The notes beneath the pieces are model-generated. The model was not told the DNA's origin, made no database searches, and worked only from the letters and a program-made list of their open reading frames with translations. A stretch of DNA of 11,202 nucleotides from an uncultured Prevotella sp. (GTDB lineage Bacteria; Bacteroidota; Bacteroidia; Bacteroidales; Bacteroidaceae): the NCBI GenBank assembly GCA_937889855.1, contig CALBYK010000108.1, positions 1 through 11,202 on the forward strand. The letters run 5' to 3'. The translations under genes were made by a program, and so were the position numbers. How positions within the stretch are numbered: position 1 is the stretch's first letter; every line of letters begins with the position of its first letter. Of this stretch, positions 1 through 6,890 are shown one piece after another.

Positions 1-68
1 GTATGGCATCCCTGCCATACCCTCTAATTCGGCATAATCCACACTTGCATGGCTATGATGCCATACCC
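1..68. repeat. Hairpin and short direct repeat at the left edge
   Basis: Positions 1-20 form a perfect 8-bp stem (GTATGGCA / TGCCATAC) with a 4-nt loop. The 10-mer TGCCATACCC at 13-22 recurs at 59-68, 46 nt later, and the second copy can fold with ATGGC at 49-53. The element lies just 3' of the DUF805 gene on the minus strand and could act as its transcription terminator. There is no T-run after either stem within the window, so this is uncertain. It could also be the edge of a small REP-like repeat family, which one window cannot show. Confidence 0.4.
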
Positions 69-84
69 GCCTTATTTGCCAGCA

Positions 85-474
85 TTATTCCGGTTTCTCT
101 CCATACTGGTTATCCTCCTTGCTCGGCTGCACCATATATATAAGCAGGATTATTGCGCCAACCAACGGGAGCAGTCCCCAGAACAGATTCCAGCCTGAGC
201 GACTTGTGTCGTGCAGACGTCGCACGGCGACACCAAGTGAAGGCAGCAATGAAACAAGAGCGAAGATGCAATAAAGCACCGTGCCTACCGTTGTTCCCTC
301 GGCAAAACCTTCAAGCCCATTGCAGGCACTGCCTATTATGGCGCTGCCATACACCAGGACAAGGTCTACGATAACGAAGAACAGATAGAAATACCAATAC
401 TCGGAGCGTGTGGCGCGTCCCTGGAAAGTGGCGTACTTGCCATAAACTGCCTTGATTGCTTCTGTAAATCCCAT
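85..474 (-). CDS. DUF805 family small inner-membrane protein
   Basis: This 129-residue protein carries the DUF805 hallmarks. Near the N-terminus is GRATRSEYW (residues 19-27), in the middle RRLHDTSRSGW (85-95), and at the end NQYG (122-125). Hydrophobic stretches at roughly 28-50, 64-82 and 97-115 indicate three or four membrane segments with a short charged C-terminal tail. The length is typical of the family, which is widespread in bacteria and has no established biochemical role; E. coli YhaH is a member. The start ATG is preceded by A/T-rich sequence, as usual in Bacteroidales. A -7 box lies about 60 nt upstream, so the gene is probably transcribed alone, after the tig terminator. Family assignment is firm, function unknown. 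Confidence 0.9.
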   Translation of the reverse strand: MGFTEAIKAVYGKYATFQGRATRSEYWYFYLFFVIVDLVLVYGSAIIGSACNGLEGFAEGTTVGTVLYCIFALVSLLPSLGVAVRRLHDTSRSGWNLFWGLLPLVGAIILLIYMVQPSKEDNQYGEKPE

Positions 475-534
475 AATGATAAATTTTGGTTAATTATTAA
501 GTTTATTGATACACAAATGCAGCCTTTAACAGTA

Positions 535-542
535 CAAAGATA
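535..542 (-). promoter_or_regulatory. Probable -7 promoter box for the DUF805 gene
   Basis: Read on the minus strand this is TATCTTTG, a full match to the Bacteroidetes -7 consensus TANNTTTG. It lies about 60 nt upstream of the DUF805 start and downstream of the tig terminator. I see no good TTTG at the -33 spacing, so it rests on the -7 box and position alone. Confidence 0.4.
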
Positions 543-594
543 ATATTTTATCCTTATTCCATCATCATTTATGACATATTTTTGCACATATACA

Positions 595-639
595 CCGAAA
601 AAAATGCCGCTATACAGGCAGAACCCCATATAGCGGCAT
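595..639 (-). terminator. Rho-independent terminator of tig
   Basis: On the minus strand an 11-bp perfect stem (ATGCCGCTATA / TATAGCGGCAT, plus-strand arms 604-614 and 629-639) with a 14-nt loop is followed directly by a run of Ts (plus-strand As from 603 down to 596). It starts about 30 nt after the tig stop codon. A second copy of the arm lies just upstream, at 654-662 (see findings). Confidence 0.87.
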
Positions 640-670
640 GTATTTTAGTAGCCTATAGCGGCTGATTACT

Positions 671-2032
671 TTATTTCATCATCTCGTTGAACTCGTCGAG
701 AGTCACTTCCTTCTCGTTGAGGGTGACAGTCTTCTTAATGGCGGCAGCGAGCTTCACGTCGATGGCGCGCTCAACGAAGTTGTCCACAGCCTCGCGCTTC
801 TTGAGAAGCTCACCTGCGTAGTTCTCCACATATTCGTCAGGCACGTTTGTCATGCCATACTGCGCGAACTGCATGCGAGCCATCTCGACAGCGGCAGCCT
901 TGATGTCGGCGTCGTCAACCTTGATGTCGTTAGCCTTGACGAGCTGCTCCTTGATGAGGTGCCACTCGAGCTGCTTGATGCTCTCGGCATAGTTCTTCTC
1001 AACAAAGTCCTCACCCTTGTCCTTGTTGTTGAGGAGCATGATGCGCTTAAGGAGAGCGTCCGGCCATGTGAGCTCGCCCACCTTGTTCTCACAGTAGGTG
1101 CGAACGTCAAGCATGAACTTGTAGTCGGAATTGGTTTCGAGCTGTGGCTTAAGCCCCTCAACAATCTTGTTGCGGAATTCCTCCTCGCTCTTCACGGCAC
1201 CCTCGCCAAACACCTGGTCGAAGAGTTCCTGGTTGAGCTCAGCCTTCTTGAAGCGCTGGATTTCGGTAATCTGGTAGCTGAAGTTCGACTCAAGGGTCTT
1301 AGCCTGCTCGCGGTCAATCTTGAGGAGAGAAGAAATCTCAGCCTCGCCCTCCGGGTAAGCCTTGCGCGGGTTGAAGGTGATGATGTCGCCGAGCTTAGCA
1401 CCCTTGAAGAGGTCCTTCTGCTCGTCAACCTTAATATATGAAGGCATGAGCACGGCGCTCTCTACTGTGATGCCGCCCTCCTTGGTGTTGCCGTCAGCGT
1501 CGAGCTCGCGGAGGTCGCCCTTGAGAAGGTCGTTCTGCTCTGCGTCATACTCCTCAGCCTTCTCGTATTTGCCTGCGCGGCTCTGGTACATCTCAACCTG
1601 CTCGTCAACGAGCTTGTCATCGGCCTTGATTGTGTAGTAGTCAATCTTGTTGCGGCCGTCGAGGTTGATGCTGAACTCAGGAGCAACGGCTATGTCGAAC
1701 ACGAATGTGTAAGGAGCCGGCTTCTCGATGTCGGCAGGTTCCTGCTGCTTGTCAGAAGGAAGAGGCTCGCCGAGCATCTGGATATTGTTGTCCTTGATGT
1801 ATTTGTAAAGCTGCTCGCCAACGAACTTGTTGACAGCGTCGTAGCGTACGGAAGCACCGAACTGACGCTTGATCATGCCCATAGGAGCCTGACCCGGACG
1901 GAAGCCAGGAACGTTAGCCTTCTTGCGGTACTCCTTAAGAGTCTTCTCGACAGAGTCCTTGAAATCTGCTTCTTCGACTGTGATAGTCAACAGACCATTC
2001 ACTTTGTCGGGATTTTCAAATGAAATGTTCAT
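671..2032 (-). CDS. tig: Trigger factor, ribosome-associated chaperone
   Basis: Trigger factor binds the ribosome near the exit tunnel and shields nascent chains in the cytoplasm. The 453-residue product has the family layout. The N-terminal ribosome-binding domain (about 1-115) includes GFRPGQAP (43-50), matching the GFRxGKxP ribosome-docking signature. A central region (about 150-260) corresponds to the FKBP-like peptidyl-prolyl isomerase domain but is poorly conserved, as I understand is usual in Bacteroidetes members. The long, charged, helical C-terminal part (about 265-453) is the SurA-like chaperone cradle. E. coli trigger factor is 432 residues, so the length fits. The start ATG follows an A-rich leader. 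The gene has its own promoter and a strong terminator, so it looks monocistronic. Whether the middle domain still has isomerase activity cannot be judged from sequence. Confidence 0.96.
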   Translation of the reverse strand: MNISFENPDKVNGLLTITVEEADFKDSVEKTLKEYRKKANVPGFRPGQAPMGMIKRQFGASVRYDAVNKFVGEQLYKYIKDNNIQMLGEPLPSDKQQEPADIEKPAPYTFVFDIAVAPEFSINLDGRNKIDYYTIKADDKLVDEQVEMYQSRAGKYEKAEEYDAEQNDLLKGDLRELDADGNTKEGGITVESAVLMPSYIKVDEQKDLFKGAKLGDIITFNPRKAYPEGEAEISSLLKIDREQAKTLESNFSYQITEIQRFKKAELNQELFDQVFGEGAVKSEEEFRNKIVEGLKPQLETNSDYKFMLDVRTYCENKVGELTWPDALLKRIMLLNNKDKGEDFVEKNYAESIKQLEWHLIKEQLVKANDIKVDDADIKAAAVEMARMQFAQYGMTNVPDEYVENYAGELLKKREAVDNFVERAIDVKLAAAIKKTVTLNEKEVTLDEFNEMMK

Positions 2033-2083
2033 TTTTTGTTTAGAATTATATTTATTATTGTTGTTTTTTCGTCATGGTTTGCC

Positions 2084-2100
2084 CCATGCTTTTGGCATGG
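2084..2100 (-). other. Small stem-loop in the tig 5' leader
   Basis: A perfect 6-bp stem (CCATGC / GCATGG) with a 5-nt loop lies between the predicted tig transcription start and the start codon, in a leader of roughly 75-80 nt. It may stabilise the leader or affect translation. No known riboswitch class is recognised. Confidence 0.35.
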
Positions 2101-2115
2101 CGACCCATTGAAGTG

Positions 2116-2147
2116 CAAAATTACTCATTATTAATGTAAAACCCGAA
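2116..2147 (-). promoter_or_regulatory. Promoter of tig
   Basis: On the minus strand TAATTTTG (plus 2116-2123) matches the Bacteroidetes -7 consensus exactly. TTCG (plus 2144-2147), one mismatch from TTTG, sits 20 nt upstream of it. Transcription would begin near 2110, giving a leader of roughly 75-80 nt. Confidence 0.5.
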
Positions 2148-2235
2148 TATATAGGCTAAAAATTTGTTTTTTTAACTTGACTGTGCCTAATCAGAAACGG
2201 TTTATGAAATTCTTGCCGCCACTATTAAGCGTTTT

Positions 2236-2775
2236 TCAGATTTGCATTTCCTTCAACACGCTGCCGTCCATACGGCGCACGCGCAGCACCCCGTCATCAT
2301 AAGTGGCGAACGTTGGCTCATTGCCGCCCTTTGGAAAGGTGACGGAGCCGAGATTGCACACGATGCCGCCGTCAGCCGGCTCAAGCTTCCAAAGATGCGT
2401 GTGGCCATAGACGAAAATGTCGTGCTTCAGTGTGGGACGGTTCTGTTCGTTGTAGACGTGTCCGTGTGTGAAGAAGAGCCTTCTGCCGTTGTCAACAACA
2501 AGGGCGTAGTCTGCCATAATAGGAAATTCAAGGAGCATCTGGTCCACCTCAGCGTCGCAGTTGCCGCGTATGGCGATGATGTTGTCCTTGCGGGCGTTGA
2601 GCCGCTCGACGATACCTTTTGGGTCAATACCTTCGGGTATGCGGTTGCGCGGACCGTAGTTTAGTATGTCGCCGAGGATGCAAAGCATGTCGTAGCACTC
2701 GCGGTCGTAGAAGTTGAGCACCTGCTCAAGTGAGGGAAGACAACCATGGATGTCGGAAACGAGTAGATATTTCAT
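2236..2775 (-). CDS. YfcE-family metallophosphoesterase (phosphodiesterase)
   Basis: This 179-residue cytoplasmic enzyme belongs to the YfcE/MJ0936 branch of calcineurin-like phosphoesterases, which hydrolyse phosphodiester bonds with two metal ions. All metal-binding blocks are visible: DIH (8-10), GD (35-36), GNCD (71-74), TH-G-H (103-106) and GHTH (124-127), followed by NLGSVTFPKGG near 141-151, the usual NPGS block of the family. GNCDAEVDQ is very close to the E. coli YfcE motif. E. coli YfcE is active on model phosphodiesters; its natural substrate is not settled, so none is assigned here. The gene has a promoter match just upstream and is separated from lptB by 164 bp, so it is probably transcribed separately. 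yfcE would be the natural symbol but orthology is not proven. Confidence 0.92.
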   Translation of the reverse strand: MKYLLVSDIHGCLPSLEQVLNFYDRECYDMLCILGDILNYGPRNRIPEGIDPKGIVERLNARKDNIIAIRGNCDAEVDQMLLEFPIMADYALVVDNGRRLFFTHGHVYNEQNRPTLKHDIFVYGHTHLWKLEPADGGIVCNLGSVTFPKGGNEPTFATYDDGVLRVRRMDGSVLKEMQI

Positions 2776-2800
2776 TGCAGATATATAAATAGAATGGAGT

Positions 2801-2831
2801 CAAAATTAGCCTTATTTCATTTGCTGACAAT
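2801..2831 (-). promoter_or_regulatory. Promoter of the YfcE-like phosphoesterase gene
   Basis: On the minus strand TAATTTTG (plus 2801-2808) is a perfect -7 match. ATTG (plus 2828-2831), one mismatch from TTTG, lies 19 nt upstream. The -7 box ends 25 nt before the start codon, so the leader would be under 25 nt. Confidence 0.55.
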
Positions 2832-2888
2832 TGCTGGCAGTTCATCCAAGACCTTATGCACAGCAACATAAGTTATTCGATTATGGAT

Positions 2889-2909
2889 AAAACATGTCCT
2901 TCATGTTTT
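2889..2909 (-). terminator. Possible weak terminator after lptB
   Basis: An 8-bp perfect inverted repeat (AAAACATG / CATGTTTT, 5-nt loop) starts 30 nt after the lptB stop codon. On the minus strand its distal arm ends in TTTT. The stem is AT-rich, so it would be a weak terminator. Its placement between lptB and the next gene's promoter supports the call. Confidence 0.38.
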
Positions 2910-2939
2910 GTGTCGGGCAGGAGCTCAACACCTTCCACG

Positions 2940-3764
2940 TCAATCGTGCAGTTCGCGCTCTTGGTCGCGCTTGCGCTTCTGCTCGTCGACGAGCTGGAAG
3001 TCCTTCTTTTTCAGTTCGAACTGCGAGCCGAGATACTTCTCGCGCACAATCTGGTTCTCAGCCAACTCCTCCGGCTTGCCCTGGAAAAGGATGCGTCCCT
3101 CGAATAGCAGATAGGCTCTGTCGGTGATGGTGAGCGTCTCCTGCACGTTGTGGTCGGTGATGAGGATGCCGATGTTGCGGTATTTCAGTCGCCACACCAC
3201 ATGCTGAATCTCCTCCACGGCGATAGGGTCCACGCCGGCGAACGGCTCGTCGAGCATGATGAACTTAGGGTCGATGGCGAGGCAGCGTGCAATCTCCGTT
3301 CGGCGTCGCTCGCCGCCTGAGAGTTGGTCGCCCTTGTTCTTGCGCACCTTGCCGAGATTGAAGTCGTCTATAAGACCTTCGAGTTTCTCAAGTTGTTGCT
3401 TCCGCGTGAGCTTTGTCATCTCGAGCACCGCCATGATATTGTCCTCCACGCTAAGCTTGCGGAACACGCTCGCCTCCTGCGGCAGGTAGCCGATGCCGGC
3501 ACGCGCGCGCTTGTAGACGGGGTAGTCGGTGATGTCGTGGTCGTCAAGATATATATGTCCCGCGTTGGGCACGATAAGGCCTGTGGTCATATAGAACGAT
3601 GTGGTCTTGCCCGCGCCGTTAGGGCCGAGCAGTCCCACAATCTCGCCCTGACGCACATTGATGGACACGTCATTGACCACCGTGCGCTTGCCGTATCGCT
3701 TCACGAGCCCCTCGGTGCGGAGCACCATGCAGTGGGGCTTGTCTATAGTTTCGTTATTTTCCAT
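2940..3764 (-). CDS. lptB: LPS export ABC transporter ATPase LptB
   Basis: LptB is the cytoplasmic ATPase of the LptB2FG complex that extracts lipopolysaccharide from the inner membrane and drives it to the outer membrane. The 274-residue product has a full ABC domain: Walker A GPNGAGKTT (47-55), Q-loop Gln96 in YLPQEASVFRKLSV, signature LSGGE (148-152), Walker B FIMLDE (168-173) and switch His205. The context YLPQEASVFRKLSVEDNI and the LSGGERRRTEIAR/DEPFAGVDP pair are characteristic of LptB rather than of importer ATPases. E. coli LptB is 241 residues; here about 13 extra residues sit at the N-terminus (Met13 is an alternative start) and a charged Lys/Arg/Glu-rich tail follows residue 245. 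It starts 16 nt after the upstream secreted-protein gene, suggesting cotranscription. lptF, lptG and lptA/C are not in the window. Confidence 0.94.
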   Translation of the reverse strand: MENNETIDKPHCMVLRTEGLVKRYGKRTVVNDVSINVRQGEIVGLLGPNGAGKTTSFYMTTGLIVPNAGHIYLDDHDITDYPVYKRARAGIGYLPQEASVFRKLSVEDNIMAVLEMTKLTRKQQLEKLEGLIDDFNLGKVRKNKGDQLSGGERRRTEIARCLAIDPKFIMLDEPFAGVDPIAVEEIQHVVWRLKYRNIGILITDHNVQETLTITDRAYLLFEGRILFQGKPEELAENQIVREKYLGSQFELKKKDFQLVDEQKRKRDQERELHD

Positions 3765-3780
3765 TCAATAATTTATAGTG

Positions 3781-5097
3781 TTACTTCAAAACCTTCACAG
3801 TCTTGCCGCCGCGTCTGAAGATGTTGATACCATTGCCCATGCGGTTGAGCTTCATTCCCTGCAAGTTGTACACGGCAGTGGGTTCACCGCTATTGTCGGA
3901 GCCTAGAACACTGCTGATTGAGGTTGTCTTGTCAGTGAAGCTCTCGGTGACAATCTTCATTGTGGGATTGTACTCGCCAGCGTCGTAGTCGTACTCGCTT
4001 ATGACGACTTCCTTGGCGGCATCGCTGTGCGCCGGGTCGTAGGTGTAGGCATACTTCGTGCCGTATGACTGCTCCGTCGTGCCTTCATCGTTGAGCATAT
4101 AGCCTTCCTCCTTGGTCACATTGCCATGTTCGTCAATGCTCACGATAGCACTCTCCTCGTAGGTTTTCTCATTATTGGAAAGCACACCGTCACCATTGAC
4201 ATCCTCCAAGTCGTAGTAATAACTGGTGTAGCTGCCGTATAGGTCGTGGTAATAAAGTCCGGTGACGGAGCGTGACAGTTCGTCGGTATAATTAATCTCC
4301 TCGCGGAATTCGGTCTGGTCGTAGGCCGAGTGACTATAAGTGATCTCGATTTTCCCGAAGTCCACGGTCTCGCCTGTCGTCTCGTCTACCTCGGATATGG
4401 TTCCGCTCTTGAGTAGGTTGCCGTATTCGCGCCAGTTGTCAAACTGGTCGACAAGCTGTCCGTTGGTCTGCTCCCAAACGAGATTGCGGAGATATTGCGA
4501 TGTACTCCACTCTCCATTCTCGTCCTTTTCCTCAAACCTGAAGGTTGTAGCCTGTTTTGTGGCAGGGTTGAAGGTGTTGGTGATGCGCTGCGTGGCGTCG
4601 AACTCGCCCATATACGGCACGGAGAGCGTGAGACCCGTCACGTTGCCGTCGGCGTCGCGCGTGATGTCGCGGCGGAAAGCGTCGTATGTCGCAATCCACT
4701 CGCTGTCGTCCTCGCTCCATGTGTAGCGGTCCTTTGTAAGTGTGAGCTGCGGAAGCACCTTGTCGTAGGTCTGCACGCGCTTGGAGTCGGGCTTGAAAGT
4801 CACGCCCCCGTCCACCGACACGCTGTTCACCTCGGTGAGCAACTTCCCGTTGGCGTCGTAGGTGCTCTCGGTGCGCTGTATGCAGTCGCCCTCGTCGATG
4901 TCGAGACATGCCACGCGACCCGCCTGGTCGTACTGGTAGGTGTAGGTGCTTTCCTCACTCCACGTTCCGTTCTCATACGAATATATCTTCTGCACATGCG
5001 GACGGAATGTCGCAGTGGCGGCAGTCTGAGCACCAGCGTGTGCCGATGCGAGACAAAGTGTAAGAATTGTCAAAGAAACTGGTGTAAAATGCTTCAT
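3781..5097 (-). CDS. Secreted protein with EF-hand-like loop and T9SS-like C-terminal tail
   Basis: The 438-residue product begins with a signal peptide (MKHF, hydrophobic core, AHAGA-Q) and is otherwise hydrophilic and rich in Tyr, Thr, Asp and Glu. Recurrent short motifs such as YQYDQAGRV, STYDANGKLLTE and DADGNVTG resemble loose YD-type beta repeats. Residues 299-310 (DVNGDGVLSNNE) fit a canonical calcium-binding EF-hand/dockerin loop. The C-terminus (VYNLQGMKL...GINIFRRGGKTVKVLK) resembles the short type IX secretion sorting tail seen in many Prevotella secreted proteins, suggesting export across the outer membrane. I chose the ATG at 5097 because it starts the signal peptide and lies about 30 nt after a strong promoter; the in-frame ATG at 5139 would lie upstream of the -7 box. 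No specific function is recognised. It precedes lptB by 16 nt. Confidence 0.85.
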   Translation of the reverse strand: MKHFTPVSLTILTLCLASAHAGAQTAATATFRPHVQKIYSYENGTWSEESTYTYQYDQAGRVACLDIDEGDCIQRTESTYDANGKLLTEVNSVSVDGGVTFKPDSKRVQTYDKVLPQLTLTKDRYTWSEDDSEWIATYDAFRRDITRDADGNVTGLTLSVPYMGEFDATQRITNTFNPATKQATTFRFEEKDENGEWSTSQYLRNLVWEQTNGQLVDQFDNWREYGNLLKSGTISEVDETTGETVDFGKIEITYSHSAYDQTEFREEINYTDELSRSVTGLYYHDLYGSYTSYYYDLEDVNGDGVLSNNEKTYEESAIVSIDEHGNVTKEEGYMLNDEGTTEQSYGTKYAYTYDPAHSDAAKEVVISEYDYDAGEYNPTMKIVTESFTDKTTSISSVLGSDNSGEPTAVYNLQGMKLNRMGNGINIFRRGGKTVKVLK

Positions 5098-5127
5098 ATG
5101 CGTTCGGTTTATATGGTTATACGCGTA

Positions 5128-5158
5128 CAAAGTTAACACAAATAGAGTTTAGCGCAAA
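5128..5158 (-). promoter_or_regulatory. Promoter of the secreted protein-lptB unit
   Basis: On the minus strand TTTG (plus 5155-5158), 19 nt, then TAACTTTG (plus 5128-5135) matches both promoter elements exactly. The -7 box ends 30 nt before the ATG at 5097. This decides the start codon and makes the longer reading from 5139 unlikely. Confidence 0.77.
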
Positions 5159-5174
5159 ACAATTGCACATGTTT

Positions 5175-5205
5175 TTTGCCATTTGGCGTTTTATTGCTAC
5201 TTTTG
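5175..5205 (+). promoter_or_regulatory. Promoter of the mlaE-mlaF operon
   Basis: TTTG (5175-5178), 19 nt, then TACTTTTG (5198-5205) matches the Bacteroidetes consensus exactly, 31 nt before the permease ATG. It is divergent from the secreted protein-lptB promoter, with only 16 bp between the two -33 boxes. Confidence 0.77.
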
Positions 5206-5236
5206 CAGCGAATAAAAACAGACACACAACACGATT

Positions 5237-5983
5237 ATGTTGATATTGAAATATTTAAACACTCTCGGGCGCTATCTCATACTCATGGGACGCTCCTTCG
5301 CGCGCCCCGAGCGCATGCGAATGTTCCTCAAGCAGTACGTAAAGGAGATGTCGGCGCTCGGCGTCGACTCCATCGGCATCGTGCTGCTCATCTCGTTCTT
5401 CATCGGAGCCGTTATCTGCATACAGATGAAGCTCAACATCCAGAGTCCGTGGATGCCACGCTGGGTATCGGGCTACACCACAAGAGAGATTCTTCTGCTG
5501 GAGTTCTCAAGCAGCATCATGTGCTTGATTCTCGCAGGAAAGGTGGGCTCCAATATTGCCTCTGAGCTTGGCACCATGCGCGTAACACAACAGATTGACG
5601 CACTCGACATCATGGGCGTCAACTCCGCCAACTACCTCATACTGCCTAAGATTATGGGACTGGTGACCATCATGCCGTTCCTCGTCATCTTCTCCTCCGC
5701 CACGGGCATACTCGGAGCCTACGGCACCGCTTATATAGGACATATCCTCTCGCCCGACGACCTGACGCTCGGCCTGCAGCACGCCTTCAACCCTTGGTTC
5801 ATGTGGATGAGCATCATCAAGAGCCTCGTCTTCGCCTTCATCATATCGAGCGTGTCGAGCTACTTCGGATACACCGTTGAGGGTGGCTCAGTTGAGGTGG
5901 GCAAGGCGAGCACCGATGCCGTGGTAAGCTCAAGCGTGCTGATATTGTTCTCCGACGTGTTCCTCACCCAACTGCTCAGCTAA
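5237..5983 (+). CDS. mlaE: MlaE/YrbE-family phospholipid ABC transporter permease
   Basis: MlaE-type permeases are the inner-membrane core of MCE transporters, which move phospholipids between inner and outer membranes. The 248-residue product has the family's diagnostic block ELGTMRVTQQIDALDIMGV (110-128), with GKVGSNIASE just before it. It also has the C-terminal block GYTVEGGSVEVGKASTDAVVSS (211-232), which ends close to the typical D-x-x-LT-Q. Hydrophobic segments lie at about 43-65, 85-105, 138-170, 188-206 and 230-246, with an N-terminal amphipathic region. The length agrees with E. coli MlaE (260). The gene opens an operon with the ATPase 66 nt downstream. No MCE-domain (MlaD) gene is present within the window, so the direction of transport and the partner cannot be read here. 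Confidence 0.93.
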   Translation: MLILKYLNTLGRYLILMGRSFARPERMRMFLKQYVKEMSALGVDSIGIVLLISFFIGAVICIQMKLNIQSPWMPRWVSGYTTREILLLEFSSSIMCLILAGKVGSNIASELGTMRVTQQIDALDIMGVNSANYLILPKIMGLVTIMPFLVIFSSATGILGAYGTAYIGHILSPDDLTLGLQHAFNPWFMWMSIIKSLVFAFIISSVSSYFGYTVEGGSVEVGKASTDAVVSSSVLILFSDVFLTQLLS

Positions 5984-6003
5984 ATTGTATCACCCAGCCC
6001 AAA

Positions 6004-6043
6004 GAGGCTTATACATGCCTAAGAAGGCTTACAAAGGCTTATA
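6004..6043 (+). repeat. 10-bp periodic repeat in the mlaE-mlaF gap
   Basis: Four consecutive 10-mers, GAGGCTTATA, CATGCCTAAG, AAGGCTTACA and AAGGCTTATA, occupy 6004-6043 and end 6 nt before the mlaF start codon. AGGCTTA is exact in units 1, 3 and 4; unit 2 is degenerate. The repeat fills most of the 66-nt untranslated gap between the two operon genes. Confidence 0.7.
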
Positions 6044-6049
6044 AAGAAA

Positions 6050-6829
6050 ATGATTGAAATAAAACATCTCTGCAAGTCGTTCGACGACAAGGAAGTGCTC
6101 AAGGACATAAACGCCGTGTTTGAGGACGGCAAGACAAACCTCATCATCGGACAGAGTGGCTCGGGAAAGACCGTCCTTATGAAGAATCTCGTTGGCCTAC
6201 TCACACCCACAAGCGGCGAGGTGCTCTACGACGGCCGCAACTTCGTGGCCATGTCGAAGAAGGAGAAGGTGTACATGCGCCGCGAGATGGGCATGATATT
6301 CCAGAGTGCCGCACTCTTCGACTCGCTGTCGGTTCTGGAGAACGTCATGTTCCCACTCGACATGTTCTCCACCATGAACTACCGCGACCGCGTGAAGCGC
6401 GCCCAGGAGTGCCTCGACCGAGTGAACCTCATTGACGCGCAACAGAAGTATCCTGGCGAGATATCGGGCGGCATGCAGAAGCGTGTGGCGATAGCGCGCG
6501 CCATTGTGCTCAACCCCAAGTATCTATTCTGCGACGAGCCAAACTCTGGACTCGACCCGCACACATCGCTTGTTATTGACGAACTGCTGTCGTCCATCAC
6601 CAAGGACTTCGGCATGACCACCATCATCAACACCCACGACATGAACTCCGTGCTCGGCATTGGCGAGAACATCATCTTCATATACAAAGGGCACAAGGAG
6701 TGGCAGGGCACAAAGGACGACGTTATGGCATCAACCAACGAGAAGCTCAACGACCTTGTGTTCGCCTCGGAGCTATTCAAGAAGGTGAAAAAGGCAGAAA
6801 TGGCAAATGTTAAAAGACAGGTGCCATAA
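6050..6829 (+). CDS. mlaF: MlaF-family phospholipid ABC transporter ATPase
   Basis: This is the ATPase partner of the permease encoded just upstream; two copies would power lipid transport at the cytoplasmic face of the inner membrane. The 259-residue product shows Walker A GQSGSGKT (34-41), Q-loop Gln85 in IFQSAALFDSLSV, signature ISGGM (138-142) within ISGGMQKRVAIAR, Walker B YLFCDE (158-163) followed by PNSGLDP, and switch His196 in NTHDMNS. The FQSAALFDSLSV and SGGMQKRVAIAR blocks are typical of MlaF/Mkl-type ATPases and separate it from LptB. Length agrees with E. coli MlaF (269). The start ATG follows A-rich sequence and the 10-bp repeat. It is the last gene before a strong terminator, so the operon appears to be only two genes. 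Confidence 0.94.
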   Translation: MIEIKHLCKSFDDKEVLKDINAVFEDGKTNLIIGQSGSGKTVLMKNLVGLLTPTSGEVLYDGRNFVAMSKKEKVYMRREMGMIFQSAALFDSLSVLENVMFPLDMFSTMNYRDRVKRAQECLDRVNLIDAQQKYPGEISGGMQKRVAIARAIVLNPKYLFCDEPNSGLDPHTSLVIDELLSSITKDFGMTTIINTHDMNSVLGIGENIIFIYKGHKEWQGTKDDVMASTNEKLNDLVFASELFKKVKKAEMANVKRQVP

Positions 6830-6890
6830 TTTTGACACATATCAATAACATCGGACACTGGCATTGACATCAGTCAAAAAAAATGCATAC

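Noticed and set aside
959..1441. A 160-codon plus-strand open frame inside tig
   Set aside because: It is the reverse-complement reading of Glu/Lys/Leu-rich trigger factor codons, without domain or start signal.
2868..2943. A short minus-strand frame overlapping the lptB stop that reads plausibly (ending near HVLSIIE) before TAA
   Set aside because: Upstream it shifts into an out-of-frame reading of the lptB tail dominated by Ser, Arg and Thr, with no start of its own, so it is most likely chance.
4495..5136. A 213-codon plus-strand open frame opposite the secreted-protein gene
   Set aside because: It runs antisense through the signal peptide and promoter of the real gene, and its Val/Leu/His-rich translation resembles a reverse-strand artefact.
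5098..5139. A longer N-terminus for the secreted protein starting at 5139
   Set aside because: This start overlaps the -7/-33 promoter region and would place 14 extra residues before an otherwise perfect signal peptide.
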